In this document: positions 21,599-32,794 of the stretch, in pieces
Numbering within the stretch: the first letter of the stretch is position 1
Layout: each line of letters begins with the position of its first letter
Assembly (NCBI GenBank): GCA_963422465.1
Contig: OY730169.1
Coordinates: forward strand, 5,757,123 to 5,821,122
Length of the DNA stretch: 64,000 nt
DNA from: Lichina pygmaea
Taxonomy: Eukaryota > Ascomycota > Lichinomycetes > Lichinales > Lichinaceae
Direction of reading: 5' to 3'
Program-made: the position numbers and the translations under genes
The notes under the pieces: generated by a model
The model's input: the letters and a program-made list of their open reading frames with translations, nothing else
Told to the model about the DNA's origin: nothing
The model's database searches: none

Positions 21599-22242
21599 TG
21601 TTACGACCCAGGAGGAACAAAGTCTTTATATACTCACAGAAAGCAGCAGACAGGATACTGGACAGAAGTACCAGACAGCGTGACACGGGAACCGGTCATG
21701 TGACTGGCAAGACAAACCAGGGGGTGCTTGCCGCAGCATGCATATGCACGAACAAGTGAGCAAAGTGAGCAGAGCTCACCCAGCTCGCCACAGCGTGCAT
21801 GAAAAGTGAGCAAAGTGAGCAGAGCTCACCCAGCTCGCCGCAGCGTGCATGAAAAGTGAGCAAAGTGAGCAGAGCTCACCCAGCTTGCCGCAGCGTGCAT
21901 GAAAAGTGAGCAAAGTGAGCAGAGCTCACCCAGCTCACTGCAGTGTGCATGAAAAGTGAGCAAAGTGAGCAGAGCTCACTCTGCTCACAAACTGGGCACT
22001 ATATAGTCTGGCGATAGTTCCCCTATAGAATGATTGTCTTCAACTCATGTTGTGATCCAGACAACTAGATCTACTTCAATATAATCCTTTTGTACAAAGC
22101 TGTTGATCAGGTGTCACCACCACCACATTCCACCAAACCCCTTCGCACTCCTTGACACTCCTCTCCTGCAAGAACCAACCCGCCTTCCACCTCTCACCCT
22201 AATCCTATACTCGGATAGGACAGTACAGTACAGACTGCAACA
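21599..22242 (+). repeat. A2 5' LTR (beta type)
   Basis: 644 bp. U3 has a 50-bp tandem unit (about 21740-21990) containing GTGAGC-AGA-GCTCAC, a perfect short palindrome. Sense TATATA near 22012. The U5-side half (after the TATA box) is shared with alpha LTRs, the U3 half is not. The 3' LTR has one more 50-bp unit (694 bp). Confidence 0.93.
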
Positions 22243-22260
22243 CTTTGAAAACCCTCAAGG

Positions 22261-23760
22261 ATGAGTACCTCAGGAGTAACCAACCCCAACTTCCCAGATG
22301 GAAAGATTAGCGTCACCAAGCCAGACCTGTTCTACAGTGAAAGAAACAAGGTTGATGACTGGCTCATGCAACTCCAAGTCTACTTTCAATTCCAACCAGA
22401 GACAAAGCTGCCTAAGGAGAAGTGGCCCCTCTTCGCAACCACTTACATGAGAGGCAATACTTATTGATAGATCAAGCCCTATGTCAACAAACATCTCTCA
22501 GGAAATGGAGACTATGACAGCACAACAGAATGGATGACAAAATAGACACAATTCAAGGACAAGATCAAAAGAATCCTTGGACTATCTAACAAAGACAAAG
22601 TGGCTATACAAATAATCCAGCACATCAAACAACAACGCTCAGCTGCAGAGTACACCACGCAGTTCAAACAATACTCAGTACTGACTGACTGGGACAACAA
22701 CACCCTGATAGTCATGTACTGACGTGGACTCAAGGAAAACATGAAGGATGAAATCACCTTCGACAGATGAGCAGTCAACACACTGGACGAACTCATCGCA
22801 CAAGCAATCAATATTGATGACAAGCTATTCGAGTGAGTGATGGAGAAACACCACAACAGAGGATACAGCTGCCCTGCATAGCATGTGAGCAACCACTACA
22901 AGCTGCCTAACAAGGCACCACCACATGACCCATATAGCTATGCACCCATAGAACTGGATGCAGTCCACCACAAGAGAAGGTTTACGAAGGGAAGGAATAA
23001 CAAAAAGAAGAAAGCACTGAAGTGCTATGCCTGTGGCAAGCTAGACTACATGGCGAAAGACTGTTGTTCAAAGAACAAGGTGCACTGACAGCAACTTAAT
23101 ACACTCAACAGAGACTGGAATGTCATCAAGCCAGAGAACCCACCAGGAGAGGCTCAGCTATCCCTTGAACAATAGGACAACTACGATCAGATATTGGAAG
23201 TAGCCCACCAACTGGCAACATCAGGAGGCAAGGACCTACCAGAACAGATAGGTCAGGACAAGGGACAGGAGCCCTTAACCACCTCTGATGGGGACTGAGA
23301 CAAACCCACATCTATCAAAGAAGAAATACCACAAGGAAGCTATGCTTACAGCATGGACCCACGAAATCTACAGCATGGTGAACTACAGTGGAGGTTTTGC
23401 ACAAAGCACTACTGCACCTACCACAAACAACTACAAAGGTACAGAGGACATTCACCCTACCACACCACCTGCCACAAGCATTGGGTCAATTGTGAGAAGG
23501 ATGTGTGTGAGATCCATCTTTGGGACAAACACCAACACACCGCATTCCCCGGGCACACACATGATTGGCACAAACACCTCATGTTCCTACAGCAAGGCAA
23601 CAACTACAACTGCTATGTTGACAATTGGCAGTACTGCCTCAAGCCTGGATGTGACAAGCATCAGCAAGACAAATTCATGAACAGATTCCTCAGAACTGAT
23701 GGGAATAGCTGGACCCATTGCCCAGTCAGTGGTAAGACACTTTGATCAGGAAAAGACTGA
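22261..23760 (+). pseudogene. gag: A2 gag
   Basis: 500 codons from ATG 22261, 18 nt after the LTR, to TGA 23758-23760. Capsid part (KPDLFYSERNKVDDWLMQL), zinc knuckle near 23024-23066 where the His-preceding Gly has changed (CYACGKLDYMAKDC, His to Tyr), then the C-X4-C-X2-H rich end at 23353-23745. Stops include TGA 22465, TAG 22544, TGA 22721, TGA 22768, TGA about 22834, TAG about 22880 and TGA 23086. Several are common to all A copies. Confidence 0.9.
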
Positions 23761-23798
23761 ACTCCCTTGTCAAGGGGTGACATCAGGAGCTCAACAAC

Positions 23799-26252
23799 AT
23801 GACCCCTAGCAACACAAAGCACCTGTGATTGCCTGTGTCACTACACACCAACACGCCAGTACAGACATACACACTTGTTGACTCTGGAGCCAGTGGAAAC
23901 TACATCTTGAGACAACTTTACGATACCCTCAGCACTGGAAGAAGACGCAAGCAGTAGCTCTATCAGCTCGCGATGGTAAATAGACAGACAGAGCTAGTCT
24001 GCCATGAGACACAGCCAATGGAAATGGTTACCAGACACCATGCTGAAAGGATCCACCTTGATATTGTTGAGTTGGCCACTCAGGATATCTATTTGGGGAT
24101 GCCTTAGCTAAAGAAGTACAACCCAGTTGTTAACTGGAAGACAGAAGTACTCACATTTAGGAACTGCACTAACAACACAGCTCAGACCTGTTACCAGCCG
24201 CAGAAGGCATGGACAGATGAGGGAAGGAGTCCTCAGTGGAACCTCACCAACAGAAAGGACAACTCTCAAGAGAAGAGGTCTGCCTTGACAGGCACACCCC
24301 AGAACCAGGTGGCCAAACAGTCAGAGATGAAGAGAGAGGAAGTTGTTAACCCTCTGGAGATCTCTGAAGAGTACTGACCTGAGTATGATAACCTCTTTCA
24401 GGAAGAGACAACAACAGCAGTGTTGCCTAAGCACCAACCTTGGGATCATGAGATCAAGTTGCAACCAGGGACAGAGCCAGGATTTGGACCAATTTACCAG
24501 TTATCAGAGAAAGAGCTCCAAGTACTTCGCGAGTACCTGGAGGAAAACCTGAAAAAGGGTTTCATTCAAGAATCTCAATCGCCAGCAGGATACCCAATAC
24601 TATTTGCACCAAAGAAAGACAGAAGTCTTCAACTTTGTGTGGATTACAGGAAACTCAACAACATTACCATCAAGAACTGATATCTGTTGCCAAATGTGAA
24701 CAAATTGCGAGACAGGATCAGCCAAGCTACAATCTTTACCAAGCTGGACTTGAAAGGAGTATACAACCTGATACGCATGAAAGAAGGAGAAGAATGGAAG
24801 ACAGCCTTCAGAACCTGATACAGACACTACAAGTATCTGGTTATGCTATTCGGACTCACAAACACACCAGCAACATGTCAAGCATTAATCAACAACATCA
24901 TCAGAGCACACCTGGACCAAACAGCTATCACCTACCTGGACAACATTCTTGTCTACTCGAAAACACAACAGGAACATACCAAACATGTGAAGGATATTCT
25001 ACAATGCCTACAACAGGCAGGGCTCAAGCTCAACCCAAAGAAATGCGAGTTCAACAAACTGGAAGTTGAATTCCTTGGATATGTCATAGAGATTGAAGGG
25101 ATCAAGATTGACCCTGAGAAAATCAAAGTGATTCAGCAATAGCCAACACTGATGTCAGTTAAGGAAGTACAAGCCTTCCTAGGATTTGCCAACTTCAACT
25201 GACAATTTATTAAGAACTACTCACAGATAGCAACACCACTAACAGAACTCACAAAGAAGGACGTGGAGTACTGGTGGACGGAGAGACAACAAAAAGTATT
25301 CCAACAGCTCAAGGACGCTTGCGCCAAGGAACCAGTTCTCCTCAACTTCAAGACAGGCCAACCAACACGAATCAAGACAGACACTTCAGATCAGGCAGTG
25401 GGAGCATGTCTATACCAACAGGCAGATGGCAAGTGGCACCCAGTTGCCTACTACTCACGAAAAATGACACAAGCAGAACAAAACTATGATATCCACGATA
25501 AAGAGCTACTGGCAGTTGTCAACACACTTGAACACTGGAGAGTGTACGTGGAAAGCAGTTCTGAACTCACTGTTCTTACAGACCACAAGAATCTGACAAC
25601 ATTCACAATAACCAAGAAGCTGAACAGATGGCAAGTCAGATAGGCTGAACTCCTAGGGCAACACAAGTTCAAGATCTTGTACATCCCTGGACAAGACAAC
25701 AGGAGAGCAGACACACTAAGCTGACGAAAAGACCACATGGAAGATGATGAACGTCAAGGAACAATCTTACAGCAGGACCAGCAAAGAAACCTGGTGCCTC
25801 AACCACAGATCAACAAGCTCACGGCAGAAGACACTGAAGAACTAATAAGAAACTACCACAATAATCCAGCACATAGTCACCCAGGAATCTCCAAGACCAC
25901 AGACCTTATCCAACAGGCAGGGAACAATATCATTAACCTCTGACAACATGTCACAAACTACATCAGCAAGTGTCTACTATGCCAGAAAAACAAACATGGA
26001 AGACACAAGCTATACAGAGAAGGACACCTGAACACGATACCAAGAGGCTTGTGGGAAGATGTGTCAATAGACTTTATCACAAAGCTACCCAAGTCCAAAG
26101 ACCCAGTCACAGGAATCACCTACAACTTGATTATGGTGATAGTGGACAGATTCACAAAATATCTAATAGTGGTACTATTCTAGGAGACCCACACAGCAGA
26201 ACAGTTGGGACACCTTTTACTGGACAGATTGGTCAGAGACTACGGAGTTCTG
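23799..26252 (+). pseudogene. pol: A2 pol, first part (protease, RT, RNase H, start of integrase)
   Basis: From ATG 23799 to the A3 insertion. Protease motif LVDSGASGNY near 23875; RT domain 24420-25142 with the catalytic YLDD changed to YLDN (GAC to AAC, a C-to-T change on the other strand); RNase H 25263-25643; integrase zinc region near 25860-25990. Many TGA and TAG codons. The A3 insertion falls after VRDYGVL in the integrase core. Confidence 0.9.
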
Positions 26253-26851
26253 TGTTACGACCCAGGGATGGGAGCCACTCATTTATAGGCAATCAGGCCG
26301 CGGGCCAGGCAAGAGGACACCATGGAAGTCAAGTGACCAACCAACAAGGGGTCACGTGACTGTCAAGACACACACAGGAGTCTCGACACATGATGCATGA
26401 AGCATCAAGACAATCTCACCAGTCTTGACGCAGGGTGCATGAAGCATCAAGACAATCTCACCCGTCTCGACGCAGGATGCATGAAGCATCAAGACAATCT
26501 CACCCGTCTCGACGCAGGGTGCATAACATGGTGGGACTGTCGAGACAATCTCACCCGTCTCGACGTCAAGACTGTCGAGACAATCTTGATCATCTCGACA
26601 GGCCAGCACTATATAGTCTGGTAATAGTTCCCTTATAGAACAATTGTCTTCAACTCATGTTGTGATCCAGACAACTAGATCTACTTCAATACAATCCTTT
26701 GTACAAAGCTGTTGATCAGGTGTCACCACCACCACATTCCACCAAACCCCTTCGCGCTCCTTGACACTCCTCTCCTGCGAGAACCAACCCACCTTCCACC
26801 TCTCGCCCTAATCCTATACTCGGATAGGACAGTACGGTACGGACCGCAACA
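26253..26851 (+). repeat. A3 5' LTR (alpha type)
   Basis: 599 bp, TGTTACGACC to CGCAACA. The U3 array at about 26350-26605 consists of units in which GAGACAATCTCACC is framed by TCGAGAC and GTCTCGA, inverted to each other. The LTR end is only 18 nt from the gag ATG. Confidence 0.95.
26610..26615 (+). promoter_or_regulatory. Sense TATA box of the A3 5' LTR
   Basis: TATATA in the sequence GCACTATATAGTCTGG, identical in position and context in alpha and beta LTRs, immediately downstream of the U3 tandem array. It is the probable promoter for gag-pol RNA. Confidence 0.65.
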
Positions 26852-26869
26852 CTTTAAAGACCCTCAAGG

Positions 26870-28369
26870 ATGAGTACCTCAGGAGCAACCAACCCCAACT
26901 TCCCAGATGGAAAGATTAGTGTCGCCAAGCCAGACCTGTTCTACGGTGAAAGGAACAAGGTCGACGATTGGCTCATGCAACTCCAAGTCTACTTTCAATT
27001 CCAACCAGAGACGAAGCTGCCTAAAGAAAAGTGGCCACTCTTTGCAACCACTTACATGAGAGGCAATACCTATTGATGGATCAAGCCCTACGTCAACAAA
27101 CATCTCTCAGGAAACGGAGACCACGACAGCACATCAGAATAGATGACGAAATGGACGCAATTCAAGGACAAGATCAAAAGGATCCTTGGACCATCTAACA
27201 AAGACAAAGTGGCTATACGAATGATCCAGCACATCAAGCAACAACGCTCAGCCGCAGAGTACACCACGCAGTTCAAACAATACTCAGTACTGACTGATTG
27301 GGACAACAACGCCCTGATGGTCATGTACTGACGTGGACTCAAGGAAAACATGAAGGATGAAATTACCTTCAACGGACAAGCGGTCAACACACTGGACGAG
27401 CTCATCACACAAGCAATCAACATTGATGACAAACTATTCGAGCGAGTGATGGAGAAACACCACGACGGAGGATACAGCCACCCCGCATGGCATGTGAGCA
27501 ACCACTACAAGCCGCCTAACAAGGCACCACCACATGACCCATATGGCTATGCACCCATGGAACTGGATGCAGTCCACCACAAGGGAAGGTTCACGAAGGG
27601 AAGGAACAACAAAAAGGGGAAAGCACTGAAGTGCTATGCCTGTGGCAAGCTAGGCCACATGGCGAAAGACTGTTGTTCAAAGAACAAGGTGCACTGACAG
27701 CAACTTAATACACTCGACGGAGACTGGAATGTCATCAAGCCAGAGGACCCACCAGGAGAGGCTCAGCTATCCCTCGAACAATGGGACGACTACGATCAGA
27801 TATTGGAAGCAGCCCACCAACTGGCAACATCAGGAGGCAAGGACCTACCAGAACTAATAGGTCAGGACAAGGGACAGGAGCCCTTAACCACCTCTGATGG
27901 GGACTGAGACGAACCCACGTCTATCAAAGAAGAAATACCACAAGGAAGCTATGCTTACAGCATGGACCCACGAAATCTACGGCACGGTGAACTACAGTGG
28001 AGGTTTTGCACAAGGCACTACTGCACCTACCACGAACAACTACAAAGGTACGGAGGACATTCACCCTACCACGCCACCTGCCACAAGCATTGGGTCAATT
28101 GCGAGAAGGATGCGTGTGAGATCCATCTTTGGGACAAACGCCAACACACCGCATTCCCCGGGCACACACATGATTAGCACAAACACCTCATGTTCCTACA
28201 GCAAGGCAACAACTACAACTGCTACGTCGACAATTGGCAGTACTGCCTCAAGCCTGGATGTGACAAGCATCAGCAAGACAAATTCATGAACAGATTCCTC
28301 AGGACTGATGGGAATGGCTGGACCCATTGCCCAGTCAGTGGAAAGACACTTCAACCGGGAAAAGACTGA
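26870..28369 (+). pseudogene. gag: A3 gag
   Basis: 500 codons, ATG 26870 to TGA 28367-28369. Capsid region, then PPNKAPPHDPYGYAPMELDA, zinc knuckle CYACGKLGHMAKDC starting at residue 255 (27632), then a C-terminal module with C-X4-C-X2-H units CTRHYCTYH, CEKDACEIH and CLKPGCDKH. Interrupted by TGA 27074, TAG about 27139, TGA about 27329, TGA 27695, TGA about 27904 and a TAG in HD*HKH near 28175. The TGA after VMY and after NKVH occur in every A copy. It would have been the Gag polyprotein. Confidence 0.92.
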
Positions 28370-28407
28370 ACTTCCTTGTCAAGGGGTGACATCAGGAGCT
28401 CAACAAC

Positions 28408-31400
28408 ATGACCCCTAGCAACACAAAGCACCTGCGATTGCCTGTGTCACTATACGCCAACACGCCGATACGGACATACACACTTGTTGACTCTGGAGCC
28501 AGTGGGAACTACATTTCAAGACAACTTTACGACACCCTCGGCACTGGAAGGAGACGCAAGCAGCAGCCCTATCAGCTTGCGATGGTAAATGGACAGACAG
28601 AGCTAGTCTGCCATGAGACGCAGCCAATGGAAATGGTTACCGGACACCATGCTGAAAGGATCCACCTTGATATTGTTGAGTTGGCCACTCAGGATATCTA
28701 TTTGGGGATGCCTTGGCTAAAGAAGCACAACCCAGTTGTTAACTGGAAGACAGGAGTACTCACGTTTAGGAACTGCACTAACAACACAGCTTGGACCTGT
28801 TACCAGCCGCAGAAGGCGTGGACAGATGAGGGAAGGAGTCCTCAGTGGAACCTCACCGACAGAAAGGACAACTCTCAAAAGAAGAGGTCTGCCTTAACAG
28901 GCACACCCCAGAACCAGGTGGCCAAACAGTCAGAGATGAAGAGAGAGGAAGTTGTTAACCCTCTGGAGATCCCTGAAGAGTACTGACCTGGGTATGATAA
29001 CCTCTTTCAGGAAGAGACAATGACAGCAGTGTTGCCTAAGCACCAACCTTGGGATCATGAGATCAAGTTGCAACCAGGGACAGAGCCAGGATTTGGACCA
29101 ATTTACCAGTTATCAGAGAAAGAGCTCCAAGTACTTCGCGAGTACCTGGAGGAAAACCTGAAAAAGGGTTTTATTCAAGAATCTCAATCGCCAGCAGGAT
29201 ACCCAATACTATTTGCACCAAAGAAAGACGGAAGTCTTCGACTTTGTGTGGATTACAGGAAACTCAACGACATTACCATCAAGAACTGATATCCATTGCC
29301 AAATGCGAACAAATTGCGAGACAGGATCAGCCAAGCTACAATCTTTACCAAGCTGGACTTGAAAGGAGCATACAACCTGATACGCATGAAAAAAGGAGAA
29401 GAATGGAAGACAGCCTTCAGAACCTGATACAGACACTACAAGTATCTGGTTATGCCATTCGGACTCACAAACGCACCAGCAACATGTCAAGCATTGATCA
29501 ACAACGTCATCAGAGCACACCTGGACCAAACAGCTATCACCTACCTGGACGACATTCTTGTCTACTCGAACACGCAACAAGAACATACCAAACATGTGAA
29601 GGATGTTCTACGATGCCTACAAGAGGCAGGGCTCAAGCTCAACCCGAAGAAATGCGAGTTCAACAAACCGGAAGTTGAATTCCTCGGATACATCATAGGG
29701 ATTGAAGGGATCAAGATTGACCCTGAGAAAATCAAAGCAATTCAGCAATGGCCAACACTGACATCAGTTAAGGAAGTACAAGCCTTCCTGGGATTTGCCA
29801 ACTTCAACCGACAGTTCATCAAGAACTACTCACAGATGGCAACTCCACTGACAGAACTCACGAAGAAGGACGTGGAGTACTGGTGGACGGAGAGACAACA
29901 AAAAGCATTCCAACAGCTCAAGGACACTTGCGCCAAGGAACCAGTTCTCCTCAACTTCAAGACAGGCCAACCGACACGAATCGAGACAGACGCTTCAGAT
30001 CAAGCAGTGGGAGCATGTCTATGCCAACAGGCAGACGGCAAGTGGCACCCAGTTGCCTACTACTCACGCAAAATGTCACAAGCGGAACGAAACTATGATA
30101 TCCACGACAAAGAGCTACTGGCAGTCGTCAACGCACTCGAACACTGGAGAGTGTACGCGGAAAGCAGTTCCGAACTCACCATTCTCACAGACCACAAGAA
30201 TCTGACAACGTTCACGACAACCAAGAAGCTGAACAGACGGCAAGTCAGATGGGCTGAACTCCTAGGGCAACACAAGTTCAAGATCTTGTACACCCCTGGA
30301 TAAGACAATGGGAGAGCAGACACACTAAGCCAAAAAGACCACATGGAAGATGATGAACACCAAGGAACGATCTTACAGCAGGACCAGCAAGGAAACCTGG
30401 TGCCTCAACCACAGATCAACGAGCTCACAGCAGAAGACACTGAAGAACTAATAAGGAACTACCACGATAACCCAGCACATGGTCACCCAGGAATCACCAA
30501 AACCACAGACCTGATCCAACAGGCAGGGAACAATGTCATCAATCTCTGACAACACGTCACAAGCTACATCAACAAATGTCTACTATGCCAGAAAAACAAG
30601 CATGGAAGACATAAGCCATATGGAGAAGGACACCCAAACACGATACTGAGAGGCCTGTGGGAAGATGTGTCAATGGACTTCATCACAAAGCTACCCAAGT
30701 CCAAAGACCCAGTCACAGGAATCACCTACGACTTAATTATGGTGATTGTGGACAGATTCACAAAATACCTAATAGCGGTACCATTCAAGGAAACCCACAC
30801 AGCAGAGCAGTTGGGACACCTCCTACTGGACAGATTGGTCAGGGACCACGGAGTTCCAATCACGGTCATTACTGACAGAGACAAACTCTTCACATCCAAC
30901 TACTAGAAAACAATCAGTGCAGCCATGGGAACAAAACCCAAGATGTCTACAGCCTACCACCCACGAACTGACAGCCAGACAGAGCAAGCAAACCAAGTCC
31001 TGGAGACTTATTTGCGGCATTACATCAACCAGACCCACAGCAATTGGGTACAATTATTACCAGTGGCACAGCTGGCAATCAACCAGCACAGATCAGACTC
31101 AACAAAGGAATCACCATTCTTTGCCAATTTTGGACAACACGCAAACATCGGAATGCCAAGCAGAGCTTCACCAAACACAGAGAAAGCACTCCAACATGAC
31201 AAGCTCCTACGACAAACGCACACGATGATGAGGTATTACCTTCAAGAGACCTCAGAAAAGATGCAACGCCAAATGGACAAAAAATCGAAAATGGCACCTC
31301 AGCTGAAGAAGGGGGATAAAGTCTACCTCCTCACAAAAAATTGGAAAGTCAAGAAACCAAGAACAAAGAAACTGGACCATGTCAAGGTCGGACTATTTTC

Positions 31401-31704
31401 AGTCGAAGAAAAAACCGGACCAGTCAACGTCAGACTGCGACTACTGAGAGACGCTCGGGTACACCCAAACTTTCACATCTCAATGATTGAATTAGCCGAC
31501 CAGAGCACACCCTTGCAGGAAACATTTCATTACCAACCAGAGGAAGAACAGGAATTCGAGGCTGAACAGATCCTGAAGAGAAAAGGTCAGCGATACCTTG
31601 TCAAGTGGAAAGACTACCCAGACTCAGAAAATACCTGGGAGCCACTCAGGAACCTCGCGAACTGCCAGCTCCTCCTGCAGCAGTTCTGGCAGGAGCAGGA
31701 CTGA
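28408..31704 (+). pseudogene. pol: A3 pol (protease, RT, RNase H, integrase, chromodomain)
   Basis: 1,099 codons with stop, -1 frame relative to gag, ATG 28408. Protease DSGAS at 28489; RT with YLDD at 29542-29553 inside an uninterrupted 283-codon stretch 29452-30303 that also holds RNase H (ETDASDQAVGA, AVVNALEHW, LTDHKNL); integrase with HHCC (HDNPAHGHPG, CLLC) and core (VDRFTKY, ITDRDKLF, TEQANQVLETY); chromodomain at 31558-31690 ([18 protein letters not shown]). Stops: TGA 28984, TGA 29287, TGA 29425, TAA 30301, TGA 30547, TAG 30904. A codon is lost near 30335 relative to A4. The final TGA may itself be mutated: A6 reads CAA there. Confidence 0.93.
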
Positions 31705-32146
31705 ACAGCTCGGCCTGCAGCGCGGACGCATCAATGACTGTCGCCGACAAGTCTTCACCATCCGCCTCCATTTCAGCAACAAGGCACTGGAGCTTCTTCT
31801 TTGCTCGACCCTCAGCACCCTCAAGAACCTTTCGCTTTCGGGACACACGAGCCTGCAGCTCGGCAAGCTGCTTGACAAGAGCATCCTGCTTGGCCTCATC
31901 GACAGCCAAATCCTCACGAAGGTTATCCCGAGTCATGTTCAGCGACTCCCAAGAAAGTGACACACAGGACTTTCCCTGACAAGTGCACTCAGCGCACTTC
32001 AACTTATCGTTGTCGTCAGACATTCAGAAGCAGGGCTTGTGGTTCAAAACACAGAAGTCACACGGAGCAAGCGACACGAAGTTATGATCACAGATCTGGG
32101 CTGCCAGTTGGTTTTGGTAAGCAGAGGCACGTGATTTTGCAGACAT
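31646..32146 (-). pseudogene. A3 antisense ORF: Zn(II)2Cys6-type cluster plus coiled coil (one nonsense codon)
   Basis: 167 codons on the strand opposite gag-pol, ATG 32146, 45 nt inside the 3' LTR. Layout: MSAKSRASAYQNQ, then CDFCVLNHKPC (C29, C32, C39), an 11-residue loop, CAECTCQGKSC (C51, C54, C61), then about 90 residues of Leu/Glu/Lys/Arg-rich probable coiled coil and an Ala/Gly/Ser tail. All six Cys are in place with Zn(II)2Cys6 spacing. Codon 41 is TGA (32024-32026); A6 has CGA there. Codon 105 is still CGA here but TGA in A2, A4, A5 and A6. It overlaps the last 57 bp of pol. Confidence 0.75.
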
Positions 32147-32190
32147 ACTCAAGAATTCATCGGGACGATGAATGAAGGAGAGGAGGGTAG

Positions 32191-32789
32191 TGTTACGACC
32201 CAGGGATGGGAGCCACTCATTTATAGGCAATCAGGCTGCGGGCCAGGCAAGAGGACACCATGGAAGTCAAGTGACCAACCAACAAGGGGTCACGTGACTG
32301 TCAAGACACACACGGGAGTCTTGACGCATGATGCATGAAGCATCAAGACAATCTCACCAGTCTCGACGCAGGGTGCATGAAGCATCAAGACAATCTCACC
32401 CGTCTCGACGCAGGATGCATGAAGCATCAAGACAATCTCACCTGTCTCGACGCAGGGTGCATAACATGGTGGGACCGTCAAGACAATCTCACCCGTCTTG
32501 ACATCAAGACTATCAAGACAATCTCGATCGTCTCGACAGGCCAGCACTATATAGTCTGGCGATAGTTCCCTTATGGAACAATCGTCTTCAACTCATGTTG
32601 TGATCCAGACAACTAGATCTACTTCAATACAATCCTTTGTACAAAGCCGTTGATCAGGTGTCACCACCACCACGTTCCACCAAACCCCTTCGCACTCCTT
32701 GACACTCCTCTCCTGCGAGAACCAACCCACCTTCCACCTCTCGCCCTAATCCTATACTCGGATAGGACGGTACAGTACGGACCGCAACA
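32191..32789 (+). repeat. A3 3' LTR (alpha type)
   Basis: 599 bp with the same array structure as its partner. The purine tract GAAGGAGAGGAGGGTAG lies just before it. Confidence 0.95.
32220..32225 (-). promoter_or_regulatory. Antisense TATA box in the A3 3' LTR
   Basis: Read on the minus strand this is TATAAA in CCTATAAATGAG, about 30 bp before the LTR edge (32191) and about 75 bp before the ATG of the antisense ORF (32146). The distance is right for transcription starting at the LTR edge and entering the antisense ORF. The matching element in A6 is at 62318-62323. Functional role is inferred. Confidence 0.55.
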
Positions 32790-32794
32790 TTCTG

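Larger units (their letters stand above)
26253..32789 (+). mobile_element. Element A3: complete family A element, alpha LTRs, nested in A2
   Basis: 6,537 bp; both LTRs are exactly 599 bp (26253-26851 and 32191-32789). The duplication TTCTG is at 26248-26252 and 32790-32794. This is the least damaged A copy: the RT active site is intact and it has the fewest stops in pol. Equal LTRs and nesting say it is among the younger insertions. Confidence 0.96.

Noticed and set aside
27897-28289. 130-codon alternative-frame ORF over the gag C-terminus, open in A1, A2, A3, A4 and A6 (starting MGTETNP or similar)
   Set aside because: Low-complexity Thr/Ser product. The gag frame on the same bases shows the Cys/His pattern shared with family B, so this is an overlapping shadow. 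Openness comes from base composition; not excluded as overprinting but unsupported.
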